DNA of 64,000 nt from Cycas panzhihuaensis (taxonomy: Eukaryota > Cycadophyta): NCBI GenBank assembly GCA_023213395.1, contig CM041465.1, positions 69,137,741 to 69,201,740 of the forward strand, written 5' to 3'. Of this stretch, positions 10,927-22,003 are shown one piece after another. The number at the start of each line of letters is the position of its first letter. The first letter of the stretch is position 1. Below the pieces are notes generated by a model. That model worked only from the letters and a program-made list of their open reading frames with translations. It made no database searches and was not told the DNA's origin. The position numbers and the translations under genes are program-made.

Positions 10927-12069
10927 TCAAATATTCTTTCTGCATTTATTTTTATCGACTTGTTGTTTCATACGGTTTCGGCTTCTTCTAAATGTCGCTT
11001 TTAATATTTGAAGGATATTTTGTGATTCTTGGAGATAGTCGTTAACTGTTGGAACCTTATTATCCAATTTTAACCAATCTTTTAATTGAGTTGGCTGATA
11101 GCCATATAATGCTTGATATGGGGTCATTTTAATGGACGAGTGGTACGAAGAGTTATACCATGCTTCAGCTAAATGTAACCATTTGACCCATAAATGCTGC
11201 TTATCTGTGACATAATTTCGTAAATAATTCTCTAACCCTTTATTAACTGCTTCCGTTTGTCCATCTATTTGCGGATGATAACTGGTACTCATATTTAATC
11301 TTGTACCTACTTGCCGAAACATTTCTTGCCAGAAATGGCTTAAAAATTTTGGATCTCTGTCACTAATAATGGTTTTCGGAAACCCATGTAACTTATAAAT
11401 TTCTTTGATAAATACTTCAGCTAACTACTGAGCTTTGTAGTTAGATTGAATAGGTATAAAATGAGCAAACTTTGTTAAACGATCCACCACCACATAGATA
11501 GCATCTTTCCCTTCTGATTTTGGTAATCCTGTGATAAAATCCATGCTAATACTTTCCCATTTTTGTTGCGGAATCGGAAGAGGCTGGAGCAACCCAGGAG
11601 TAGCAACACGTTCGTATTTATTGACTTGACATACAACACATTCAGCTACAAATTTCATTATATCTTTTTTCATTCCTTTCCAGAAAAATGATTGTTTGAC
11701 TCGCAAATATGTTTTATAAAATCCTTCATGACCAGCGGCAGGTACTACATGTGCTTCATTCAATATTTTGTTACGGAAAGCTGAGTTTGGTCCTAAGAAT
11801 ATGCGAGGTTTATACCATAAAATATCATTCTTCCATTCGAATTTTTCTTCTTTTCCTTGTTGAATTCTTTGAATGAGTTGTTGAATGTCAGGATCTTTCA
11901 CATATTCTGATTGTAAATCTATGATCCATACTGGTTCTATCATTGAAACAGTTTTTAATTGAAATTCTGTATTCTCTTCATCCTTCCGAGACAAGGCATC
12001 AGCTACTACATTATTTTTTCCCTTTTTATATGTTATATCGAAATCAAATGCCTGGATTTCTTGATCCAT
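10927..12069 (-). pseudogene. Gypsy-C integrase
   Basis: The zinc-binding HHCC part is intact in outline: HVVPAAGHEGFY and CVVCQVNK. The catalytic core has SMDFITGLPKSEG (Asp), ISDRDPKFLSHFW (Asp) and YHPQIDGQTEAVN (Glu), so all three acidic residues are present. A TAG at 11425-11427, where related elements have Gln or Glu, interrupts the core between the first and second Asp. Confidence 0.94.
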
Positions 12070-13200
12070 TTTTGTTGTTCAGGGGATAGTTCTTTTTGTT
12101 TTAATAAATATTGTAGACTGTTGTGATCTGTCTTGACTATAAATTTGCTACCTAATAGATACTGACGCCATTTAATTAAAGCGTGTATAATGGCTAACAT
12201 TTCTTTATCATAAGTTGATTTGAGAATTTCTCGGTTGTTTAGCTTCCTACTCTCAAATGCAATGGGTTTACCTTCTTGCATCAAGATCTTGCGCCAATTC
12301 ACGCTTCACGATGCATCACATTCTATTATAAAAATTTTAGAGAAATTAGGTGTCGTAAGTATCGGTAGTTGGATCATTATTTGCTTGATTTGTTCGAAAC
12401 ATTTTGTTGCTTCTTGATTCCATTGAAAAGAATCCTTTTTTAATAAACAAGTTAAGACAGAGGTTTTCTGTGCATAATTTTTCACAAAGCATCAATAATA
12501 TCCTGTTAAACCCAGAAACCCTCGGAGTTTCGTAATAGTTTTGGGTATCGGCCATTCTTGAATTGCTTTAACTTTTCCTGGGTCAGCTCTAATTCCTTCT
12601 TTGGATATAAGATGACCCAGATATTCTATTTCTTTCATTCCAAAATAACATTTTGATTTGTTAGCGTAAAATCTTTGTTCCTTTAAGGCGTTTAGTACTT
12701 GATCCAGGTGATTCATATGTTCTTCCCATTGCTTACTGAATATTAATATGTCATCGAAGAAGACTAAGACAAACTTCCTCAAGAACGGTTTTAAAACTTG
12801 ATTCATTATAGTTTGGAATGTAGCTGGCGCATTAGTTAAGCCAAAGGGCATTACCTTGAACTCATAATGACCATGATGAGTACTAAAAGCTGTTTTGTAT
12901 GTATCTTCTGGTTTAATGCGAATTTGATGATAACCTGATTTTAAATCGATTTTAGAAAAATATTCTGCTCCATGTAATTCGTCTAGTAACTCATCAATTC
13001 TGGGTATAGAAAATTTATTTTTTATTGTAACTTTATTTAATGCTCGATAATCTATGCACATACGGTATGATCCATCTTTTTTTCTTACCAAGATTACTGG
13101 TCTTTGCAAAGGACTTTTACTAGGAGTTATTGCTCCTATATCTAATAATTCTTGTACTATCTTTTCAATCTCATTCCAGTAATGATGTGGTTGTTTATAA
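12033..13200 (-). pseudogene. Gypsy-C reverse transcriptase and RNase H
   Basis: RT reads RPVILVRKKDGSYRMCIDYR, FSKIDLKSGYHQI (first Asp), MPFGLTNAPATFQ, then the FFDD box in VFFDDILIFS and IEYLGHLISKEG. A TGA (12492-12494) follows GLTGYY. The RNase H begins with ECDAS, a TGA at about 12303, then PIAFESRKLNN and VKTDHNSLQYLL. A frameshift near 12060 carries the end (ADALSRKDE) into the integrase frame. The protease-RT junction near 13215 has another frameshift. Confidence 0.95.
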
Positions 13201-13230
13201 GGCCAAATAACAATCGGATTAGTACTATTT

Positions 13231-13953
13231 CTAATTCAATTTGATGTTCACATCCTCCGTCTGTGGTAAATCGCGGAAGATTTTGAAAAACTTCTTTATG
13301 CTTCTGGATGACTTTTGATCATTTTCTTGTGTAGTTGGTTTAATTTCTTCCTGGATTGAAAAAAGTTGAGCCATCATACCACGATGACCTTTCTTGATTA
13401 ATTTTTCCATTTTTTTACAAGATATTAGTTGGCTATTTCTAGGTTTTTCTCCTTGAAGGACGATAATTCTTCCATCTTTCTTATACCTCATAAATAATTC
13501 TTCAAGATTCATTTCAAATGTTCCCAAGGTTCGTAACCATTGACTCCCTAGAACAATATCTACTCCACCGACATCTAGCACATAAAAGTTTTCTTTAAGA
13601 ATAACGTCACCGATAGTTATTTTAAGGTTCTCCACCATTCCTTGTCCAGATATAACTTGTCGTCCTCCAACACTTACTTGAAACGGAGTTGTTCTGGAAG
13701 GAAATAATCTTAATTGTTGAGCGGATATTCTATCGATAAAATTGTGGGTGCTTCCTGGATCGATCAAAATCGTGATAGCTTGATTTTTAACAAATCCTCT
13801 TAATTTAAGCGTGTCCGATCTTGTCAATCCACTCATTGCTGAGAATGACATTTTTAATGTATCATCCTCCTGGTTACATTGACATCCTGGAATTTCAATA
13901 TTTTCTTGGTCACATTCAGTATCATTTTCTTCTTCAACTTCCTCATCCTCTCG
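13231..13953 (-). pseudogene. Gypsy-C protease
   Basis: A retropepsin-like domain with IDPGSTHNFID at about 13760 (many relatives read DSG; DPG is also seen in plant gypsy elements) and DIVLGSQWLRTLG as the second conserved stretch. It is in the same frame as gag, from which only a TAG at 13954-13956 separates it, so gag and PR were one polyprotein. Confidence 0.88.
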
Positions 13954-15081
13954 CTAGGAGATAACTCGATTGTGTATAATTGATTTTTTGACATTTATGA
14001 TTTGGAGTCCACTTTTCCGCACACCTAAAATGTAGATTCTTTTTCGTAGTTCTTCTTGCTCGGCTCTTGTTCTTTGAAGTAATGGTTTAATTGGTCGATT
14101 AACTCTGTTAGGTACGAAACCAGGTCGTGTAGTGGAAGGAGGATTAGGACAAGCATACGGAGGAATATAAGGTCTCGTTCTGGCCTTCTTTAATTCATTG
14201 ATCTTGCCTTCCTGAAGTTTGGCTAGTTTTATTGCCTTATTCAGATCCTGAGGTTCTTGAATTTTAACATCGGCTTGGATCTCAGTCATCAAACCATCAA
14301 TATATAGCTGGATAAGTCGATTAACCGGAATATCATCTAACACATAACTTAATCTTGTAAATGCTGTGCTATATTCTTCCACCGAACCAATTTGTTTTAA
14401 TCTTCGTAACTCACAATAATAATCACGGTTAGATACAGTTTCAAACCGTTCGATGAATAGGCATACAAACTCTTGCCAGGTAGGTAATTGATCTCGAAAA
14501 GAAGTTCGTTCGAGACACTGTCACCATTCACATGCTATTCCGTCCATATGTAAAGTGGCTATCAAAACTCGTTCTGCTGACTCAATCTCCATTAAGCGAA
14601 AATAGTTTTCTATTTGTTGTATCCACACTCTTGGTTCATGTGACTTTTGCTCCATACTGAAACGTTGTATAATTATTTTTTCCAATTTTTTCTTCTTTTG
14701 TGTTTGAATATTTTGCAAGCAGTTAAAGTAAGCTTGAAAACCCACTATCTTCTGTTCTTCAGGGGTTAAATTCCGGTATTCGTTGAGATATTTTCTAATA
14801 GCCTCATTTTCCAAATTAATTGAAGATATCTGAGGACTCAACCGATTTCTTGTAGTTTGGTGTCTGATATGTGATTGGCGGCTCATTGCCTCATCTTCTG
14901 AATCTGGCACAATCATATCTTCCTTTCTACTTGTCGCTATAATTGTTAATTTATCCAAAATTTGATGTAGAGTATGATTCAAAAGAGCATTTGACGTCTG
15001 AACCGCATTGTGAACTGCTTGAGTGATTGGTTCAACAATTTCTTTTTGAACGGCGTTGTCTGTCATATCTTCAGTATTCAT
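13954..15081 (-). pseudogene. Gypsy-C gag
   Basis: One frame from the Met at 15081 (MNTEDMTDNAVQKE) to the TAG at 13954-13956, broken by one TGA at 14521-14523 where relatives have Trp (context CEW-stop-Q). The capsid core includes PRVWIQQIENYFRLMEIE and SVEEYSTAFTRLSYVLDDIP, typical of chromovirus gag. The zinc knuckle (CAEKWTPNHKC, near 14000-14040) is readable only in the next frame, so two small indels flank or disrupt it, and its first Cys is His. Confidence 0.9.
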
Positions 15082-16708
15082 TATTTTAATAATTGTGTAA
15101 GTACGATTCCACTGTCTTTCTGTCGTGTTTGTTTAACTTCAACTGATATTCCCAACTTGCTTGATATTTAGGATTTTATATTTCCCTCGTCTGATTTAAA
15201 CGATATATCACCACCTTTGGAAAGGTTGTCAAGGTCAGAATTCAAAACACATATGACAAAAAATGACAGATCCGTAAACTAATTTACTTGACTTAGAGGT
15301 TATATATGTTCTATATTTTTAATATGTAAAATGGGATGTTAAAAATAATATCTTATATCAACTATAATATATAATATGTATATATATTTATATATATTAA
15401 AGATATAGTTTAATTGATTATATAATACCTATAATGTAATGATGTTATATAATACCTATAACAATGGTATATAATATATGAGTGTTAGTTAATAAAATAT
15501 AATGTTGATAAAATGTTTTCACTATGAGATAATTTAAAAGGGTTGAAATTTAATAATTATGATAGAATATAATAATTTATATGATATAATTAACTTAGTA
15601 TAATATGATATTAGATTTTTAATAAATAAATAATATTATTAATATATGAATAATAACCTCAATATATATCTATTCTTAAATGTATATTTTTTTTTTCTAA
15701 AACTTAATATATATATATATATGTATATTACTTATAATATACTTACACTTTCGTGATATATCAAATAAATTATCAAAATGTTAACTTCTATTAATATATA
15801 TACATATATTAATTTTATAATGTAGTAAATTAAATATATTAAATATATAAAATAGTTTTAATAAGCTACTATACTACGCAATATATAAGTGATATATAAA
15901 ATGACTATGCAAAAATTAAATAGCGACCAATCTTAATGTGTCGTATCAAGTATGTTTCAGACATTGTGATATATACTATGTATCGTAATGATATCGTATT
16001 ATATAGCGATCTTCTAGAAACTTCTAGTTTTTAGAAGATTTTCACCCGGATGCAAAGATGCAGATATCGCCGAAGTCTGCAGACCGAGACACTTAATGAT
16101 AGTGCCACGAAATGACTGCACCTGGCATTGATTTTTCTACCTTGCACAATGCTCAACAGATCCGAGGAGAGATAGGCGATGCAATGAATCAGAACGAGAG
16201 TCAAATTGTGGCTGCGGCGATGATCACGTTTAGGGCGTCGGTGACACAAACTAGAAAACTGGAAATCGTATTTAATGTACGCTATTGTATGACTACACAA
16301 TGGCGAACATCAGACAAGAAGACAACGATAGACGGTAGGCTACGATGTAAAATGGATAGACGTGGGGACGAGAGGAATGGCGATTGACAGAATGGGAATG
16401 GCGATTGGCAGAATGGGATGCCCCAGAAATGGGTATCAACCAGAAAGTGGCGATGAGACTAGAAAAGCGATGCGCATATGTGTTGAGAATATACTCGAAA
16501 ATATATCAACTATATGAGAGTGACGCTGTAACCGTATGATGGACTTGTCGTAGAATGTTGTCGTCCAGTTGTAACAATGTGTAGCACTAATTGAGATAGA
16601 GGATGTAACATAGATTTTAAACGACAATAGAATTGGAGGGAACGAGGAGATAACTGACAACGAAACAGAAGATTATTGCATATATATGATGGCTATGCCC
16701 AGGATATT
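15082..16708 (-). other. Gypsy-C 5' leader, partly extremely AT-rich
   Basis: 1.6 kb between PBS and gag. Positions 15290-15990 are almost pure A/T with many TATATA runs; 16020-16640 is of mixed composition and holds a short repeat (GAATGGCGATTG near 16375-16411). Open frames here (16031-16300, 16112-16387, 16436-16660) resemble nothing I know. Confidence 0.8.
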
Positions 16709-16720
16709 GCTCTGATACCA
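16709..16720 (-). other. Primer-binding site of Gypsy-C
   Basis: GCTCTGATACCA on the + strand is the exact reverse complement of TGGTATCAGAGC, two bases inside the 5' LTR. It confirms the - orientation and initiator-Met priming. Confidence 0.95.
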
Positions 16721-16722
16721 CT

Positions 16723-16972
16723 TGTTACGAGACTAGCCGTAACTGGAGAATAAGAGCCAATTGCGAGAGATTGCTGAGAACAAGTGCAATTAATAAAACC
16801 ATATATAATTGATTGATAAATGTTTGATTGATAAAACGATTGATGCCCTATTACATTTGGGTCCTGGTTTATATACATATCAGACCCTCTTTCACAAAGG
16901 ATGTGCTCTTTCAATAGCACCCTTTGACTTAATTAATCATGTGTTTTTCTTTTTTAAAAAAAGTTTATAACA
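16723..16972 (-). repeat. 5' LTR of Gypsy-C
   Basis: 250 bp, TG...CA, one mismatch to the other LTR, followed on the + strand by the target duplication aagtc (16973-16977). Confidence 0.97.
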
Positions 16973-16977
16973 AAGTC

Positions 16978-18124
16978 TACATGTCTCAACGTAAGGGTTA
17001 TGCCAAAGAGGGACGAGCACTTGGTTTGCAAACTAAAAAAGGCACTATATGGACTGAAACAGGCTCCTTGTGCATGGTATGCCAAACTGGATTGCCATCT
17101 TTGTAAGAATGGCTTGCATAGAAGCAACTCAGACTCAAGTTTGTATATAAAAAACAGGAATGGTGCAATCACTATAATAGTGGTATATGTTGACGATATG
17201 ATTCTCACAAGTGATGATGAAGAATCAATATTTGATATAAAGAATCAACTGGAGAGCAAATTTGAGATGACTTATTTGGGGCTTCTCAACTACTATTTGG
17301 GAATCCAAGTAGACCAGCAAAGCAATTCAATCACTTTGTGCTAGAGCAAGTACATTAAAGACTTGCTAACTAAATTTTGAATGGAAGATTGCAACCCATG
17401 CTCCACTCCCATGGAAGTGAACTACAACTTGATTCTAGATGAGAAGGAACCTTGTGTTGAGTCCACTATGTATAGACAACTCATTGGCAGTGTCATCTAC
17501 CTCACAGCAACTGGACCTGACATCTTATATGTTGTAGGTTTGATATCAAGATACATACACGACCCAAGAACAAAACACTGGAACATTGCAAAAAGGGTTT
17601 TGAGGTATCTGAAAGGAACACTAGAATTGAAACTAATGTTTCCAAAGGAAAAATCTCTTCAGCTGATAGGATTTTGTGATTCAGATTGGGCAGGTGACAA
17701 GGAGCAAAGGATATCAACCAGCGGGTATTTTTTCTTACTAGGATCTTCGCCAATATCTTGGAGCAGTAAGAAACAAGCCATTGTAGCATTGTGATCCACA
17801 GAAGCTGAGTACAAATTAGTAGTCAATGCAACTACCGAAGCAGTATGGCTTAGACAACTCATGAATGATCTAATGGAACCTCAAAAAGGAGTAGCAACAC
17901 TTTACTGCGACAATCATAGTACCGTCAAACTCACCAAGAATCCAATATTTCATGCCTGAACTAAACACATCGAAGTTCAACACCACTTTATTAGAGAAAA
18001 GGTTCAAAACAAGGAAGTGGATCTTGTCTATTACCCTACAAATGAATAGGTGGCTGACATATTAACCAAGCCACTGGAAAAAGACAAGTTCCAAATACTT
18101 AGAGACAAAATAGGGTTAATAGGA
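16978..18124 (+). pseudogene. Copia-B reverse transcriptase C-terminal part and RNase H
   Basis: Copia-B resumes directly after the aagtc duplication. RT continues with LVCKLKKALYGLKQAPCAWY (one frameshift near 17000), the intact active-site box in IVVYVDDMILTS and YLGLLNYYLGIQV. A TAG near 17342 and a TGA near 17379 follow. RNase H has TPMEVNYNL, YRQLIGSVIYLT, IGFCDSDWAGDKEQR, ISWSSKKQ, a TGA at about 17792, STEAEYK, LYCDNHSTVKL and ADILTKPLEKDKF. It ends just before the purine tract at 18131. Confidence 0.93.
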
Positions 18125-18130
18125 TAAAAC

Positions 18131-18343
18131 ATTAAGAGAGGGTGTTAGAATGTAATGTTTTATCCAATGTCATAGGTTAATGTATGTATCTTTATGTAAC
18201 CGACAAGATACGTGTCACTCAGATGTGTTTCAGTTACAAGTTGGTTCAAGGGGAGTTACAAACCCTATTTGTATTTAATCACTTGAGCTCTGAATAATGA
18301 TTATCAAGCATTCTTCATCTATCTTTGCATTGTCATTGTAACA
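18131..18343 (+). repeat. Polypurine tract and 3' LTR of Copia-B
   Basis: PPT ATTAAGAGAGGG (18131-18142), then the LTR from TGTTAGAATG (18143) to GTAACA (18343), 201 bp. The next base is again Copia-A gag (AACATGTCATTTGATACC), upstream of the point where Copia-A was left at 6517. Confidence 0.92.
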
Positions 18344-19200
18344 AACATGTCATTTGATACCTTATGTGGACATCTTCTTCAACAAGAACAGAGGATACAA
18401 AGGTATGAGGAGGAAACAAAAGTTGAAGAAGCCTTTTCGTCCAAACTGAGAATTGAAAAATGAGGAAGAAGAACAAGAGGAAGATCAGTAGATGCAAGAA
18501 TTGGCAAAGGAAGATCTATCAAAGGAAGGATAGGACCATGCAAAGGAAGGTCAACAGACACTGGGGTATGTTATCACTGTGGAAAACCAGGCCACCTTGT
18601 TGCAAAGTGTAGATCGGTAGAAACTCACCCTTGTTATTACTGTGCCAGATATAGACATCTCTCAAGCAATTGCTTCTACAAAAGAACTGAAATTGCCAAA
18701 GGAAAATGTGTAGAAGGGAATTATAGTAATGAACAAGCCAAAGATGAAGACAAAGAAGAAATTGCTTTTATTGTTGCTTTGGTCTTATGTGCTCATTATA
18801 ATGGAGATTGGTTTATTGATTCTAAATCCTCAAATCACATGACCAAGAGAGAAGACTGATTTGAAACTCTACATCCATATATGACAAACAAAAGAGCTCA
18901 ATGATGATTTTTCTTTGAAAATTAAAGGCAAAGGAACCATAGCAATTAAGATCAAGCAAGATGTCAAGAAAATTGGCAATGTTTTGTTTGTCCCAAGTTT
19001 GAAGATTTTTTTTTTTTTTTCGTGTATCATAATTAAGAAAGAAGAACTTTGTGTGATATTGCATGAAGATGGAAAATGCTATGTTCACGATATGAAAGAG
19101 GAGGGGGTGAAATCATTTTTGAAAGGATAGAAACTAACAATCTATATAAATTAGTTTCTACTTCTATTATCTCTTCTATAAAAAATTTTGTTGTTTAAAG
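18344..19200 (+). pseudogene. Copia-A gag (second copy of 3' part) and protease
   Basis: Positions 18344-18700 repeat 6158-6512 at about 89 % identity by eye, with zinc knuckles CYHCGKPGHLVAKC and CYYCARYRHLSSNC; here the second knuckle keeps its His, unlike the left copy. Unlike the left copy it then continues into protease: DWFIDSKSSNHMTKRED (relatives read DSGASNHMT), with a TGA after it, and VLFVPSLK near 18985, followed by a poly-T run. The reading frame is heavily broken. Confidence 0.88.
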
Positions 19201-19708
19201 CAATAATAATGAAATTTGACATTCTTGGTATGAACATATTGCAGATGGTGGACTAAAAATGCTCAGATATTTTGCTATGGTTGATGGATTGCTTGTTAGC
19301 ATTACAATAAATTCCTTTGTTTGCAAAAGTTGTATGTTAGGCAAACAACATAGAGTGCTATTTCAAGTAATTGGAGAACAAAAGAAAAACTAGAATTGGT
19401 TCATAACAATATATGTGGGCTAGTCGGACCAAATTTCGTTAATGGTGCTAGGTACTTTTTCACATTCATAGATGATATCAGCAAGAAGGCTTGGGTGTTT
19501 TTTAATCTTTAGTAGATCAAAAGCTCTTGATTGCTTCAAAAAATTTGAAGTTCAAGTTGAATTGGAAAGTGCACAAAAGATTAAAGCACTTAGAACAGAT
19601 GGAGGAAAATATATTTCGAATGAATTTTTAAATTTTCGTAAAATACATGGCATTCACAGACACATCACTTTTCCATATACTCCACAATCTAACATAGTAG
19701 CTAAAAGT
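19201..19708 (+). pseudogene. Copia-A GAG-pre-integrase and integrase, left part
   Basis: CKSCMLGKQHR (about 19321-19353) is the Cys-rich end of the GAG-pre-integrase domain. The integrase core follows with TFIDDISKKAWVFF and LRTDGGKYISNEF (both Asp residues). The position of the catalytic Glu reads Lys (IVAKSLN). The Copia-D insertion splits this domain at the ctaaa target (19709-19713); the remainder starts at 25359 with RTITEM. Confidence 0.9.
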
Positions 19709-19713
19709 CTAAA

Positions 19714-20091
19714 TGTTAGAAATAATGCACATTCCATTTCATTTCATTTAAGTTCATTTTAGGTTCATTAGAATAAGTTCTCACATGGAATATTCTATAC
19801 TAGAATATTCTAGTGAGAGAAAATTCCTAGTCAAACTTCTAGAAGTCAAAGATGCTCAACTATTTATGAGGTAGTTTGAGCACACCAAAAATAAAGGGGA
19901 CGTTGGGAGTTTGTTGAACCAACTCCTATGTTTAGCTATGATGTAAACTTATAAATATGCACTTATATCATTGAGATTTTCTAATGAAAATTTTGGAGAG
20001 TTGTGATCCATTGTCGTATTGTCATTTCTTGTGCACTTTCTCACATGTGCTTTATGACATGTTTTCCAGCTCATATCCTCTCATTCTAACA
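19714..20091 (+). repeat. 5' LTR of Copia-D
   Basis: 378 bp. Contains a near-palindromic GGAATATTCTATACTAGAAT stretch near 19788-19807 and TATAAATATGC (about 19950), a plausible TATA element. Confidence 0.95.
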
Positions 20092-21143
20092 TGGTATTAG
20101 AGCCATGTCTTTCCTAGATTCTGCCATGCTAAGCCCAGTTTTCTAACAGCTCTATGCTGGAATCTAGAGCAGATTTCTGCCTATGCACTAGGTTCTGTCC
20201 TGAATTGGCCTCTTTTTACATCAATCAGTATGTAAAATCTAGAGATAATATGCTACAAAATTGCTGTCCACTGCCAGAAATCTGAGAGAGATATAAAAGA
20301 GTGGAAGGGATGGTCACTGTCTGTCCTCTGCTGCAGCCATCAAACACTGGCTAGCCACCACTAGCTCTGTACCTGAGTAGCCTCGCTCGGGCTCTTCACG
20401 CAAGTGCCCACACAGGCTTTACTGGCTGCCACGGCCCTGTACGGGACACGCTGTCTCTGTAACTCTGTCACCTTGCTCAAAGGAAGCGCTCGGGCCTGCA
20501 TTTAGTCGCCTGCACGGGCTCTGCTCGGAACGGACTCTGCATCGAACTTGCTCCACCGCCGCTTTGTCACGGAGCCGTCGCCTGGCCCACGAGTCGCCTT
20601 TGTCCGCAGGCTGCGCCGCCCGTCCACGGAGCCGTCGCCTATCCACGGAGCCGCCGCCGCCCGTCCACGGTGCCACCGCCCGTCCACGGAGCCACCGCCT
20701 CTCTTCCACGGAGACGCCCTCAAAAAACGGGTCCCATACAGAGCCGTCGTCGATGGATTCTTATCCGTTTATTAAAAAAAAAAAAAAATTAAATTCCTTT
20801 TTTTAAAAGACTAAGGTTATAACCTTAAGTTATACCCATTAGAATATTCTTTAGAATATTCTTTTCCTTATTTGTGACTTTTGTTATAAAGTCCCAATAA
20901 CCCTCTAATTTGAATATTCTTCAAAAGATTTTTTTTTTAAGAGAGGGACAAGGAATTGATACAGGTTTTAATATTTTCTTTTGAAAGTGAGTTTATCACT
21001 TTAATATCTTAAAGTGGAGACCAATGTTTTAAAGTCTCTTTCACTTTAATGTGACATTTTAATTATCTTCTACAAAGGAAAAACTACCTGGCGGTCACTG
21101 AGTTAAGTTAAACTCATACTTGCGGTAGTAATTTCAAGGCATA
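20092..21143 (+). other. Copia-D primer-binding site and leader with GC-rich minisatellite
   Basis: PBS TGGTATTAGAGC (20092-20103). The 1 kb leader holds a GC-rich block at 20330-20720 in otherwise AT-rich DNA; within it, units of the type GTCCACGGAGCCGTCGCC recur about five times between 20619 and 20715. Arg/Pro-rich open frames on both strands here are products of that repeat, not genes. Confidence 0.85.
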
Positions 21144-22003
21144 ATGACTTCAATTAATATTGGAGGTTATATTTTGCCAGAGTCTCAAAAACTCGATGGC
21201 AAAAATTATGTAATTTGGAAATTTAAAATTTCCAATATTTTAGCCTTACAAAGGCTTTTTGAGGTTGTAGAAGAAAAGGATAAGAAACCTGATCCAGCTG
21301 ATGAGATCGAGGAGGCGGCTTGGCTTGACAGAAACCAAAAGGCATTGGCAATCATCAATCTATCAGTTGCTGATGAGCTAATCACTCACCTACAAGGAAA
21401 ATGCTTGCATCGGAGGCTTGGAAGACTCTCAAGGATATGTTTGAAACAAAAAACGAAACAAGAGTCTTGTATTTAAGGAATCTTCTCTATTCATGTAAAA
21501 TGACAAATAATGACTCTATCACTTCACACTTGCAAAAGTTGAAAGAAATCAAGGAACAACTTATTGCAGTTGGTGAAGACATCCAAGATAGAGAGTTTGT
21601 TAGTATTACTTTGAATAGCTTGCATGCAGGTTTTCATATTTTTGTGACAAATATATGTCTCACAAGTAGACCTCAACCTCTAACATTTGAGGAGTTGAGT
21701 GGTCTATTGTTGCAAGAGGAACAATGGATGGGTTTTTATGAAGGAGGAAGTAGCTCAATGGTACTTGCCTCAAAATTTAAGAAAAAGCCCACAAATCATG
21801 TTCCAAAACATCCACCTCAAGCAAGCAACTTCAACACTCAAAAACCAAAAAAAGATGTCACTTGCAAATATTGCAACAAAAAAGGACATCTTGAAGTGCA
21901 GTGTTGGAAGAAGAAGGCCGACATGAAGAAATCTACAAATGCTTTGTCAACAAAAGAAAATGACAAAGTCTTTGTATTCAATATTACAAGTCATAACACG
22001 TGA
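21144..22003 (+). pseudogene. Copia-D gag
   Basis: Starts MTSINIGGYILPESQKLDGK with the copia gag signature YVIWKFKISNIL. One single-base frameshift near 21395-21405 moves to the second frame with SEAWKTLKDMFETKNETRVL, LNSLHAGFHIF and LLLQEEQWMG. A single CCHC knuckle, CKYCNKKGHLEVQCW (about 21868-21912), closes it; the two older copia elements of the window carry two. The gag frame ends in TGA at 22001-22003, where a one- or two-base shift enters protease. Confidence 0.93.

Larger units (their letters stand above)
10230..16972 (-). mobile_element. Gypsy-C: chromodomain-bearing Ty3/gypsy element, youngest insertion
   Basis: Two 250 bp LTRs (10230-10479, 16723-16972) differ at only one position that I can find (A at 10374, G at 16867). 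The 5 bp target duplication aagtc stands at 10225-10229 and 16973-16977. On the - strand the order is PBS, long leader, gag, PR, RT, RNase H, IN, chromodomain, PPT. That order and the C-terminal chromodomain define a chromovirus. It sits in reverse orientation inside Copia-B RT. Confidence 0.97.
6518..18343 (+). mobile_element. Copia-B: Ty1/copia retrotransposon inside Copia-A gag, split by Gypsy-C
   Basis: LTRs at 6518-6717 and 18143-18343 (200 and 201 bp, about 13 differences) enclose a copia gag-PR-IN-RT-RH order. Initiator-Met PBS follows the left LTR and the purine tract ATTAAGAGAGGG precedes the right one. The outer bases are unusual: the left LTR starts AG instead of TG, the five bases before it (aagga) do not match the five after the right LTR (aacat), and the right flank re-enters Copia-A gag about 355 bp upstream of where the left flank stopped. 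Confidence 0.9.

Noticed and set aside
16031-16660. Open frames in the Gypsy-C leader as possible accessory genes
   Set aside because: Short, overlapping on both strands, no recognisable motif; leader position suggests non-coding RNA sequence.
20419-20806. Arg/Pro-rich open frames on both strands
   Set aside because: They arise from the GC-rich minisatellite in the Copia-D leader; no start context, homology or conservation.
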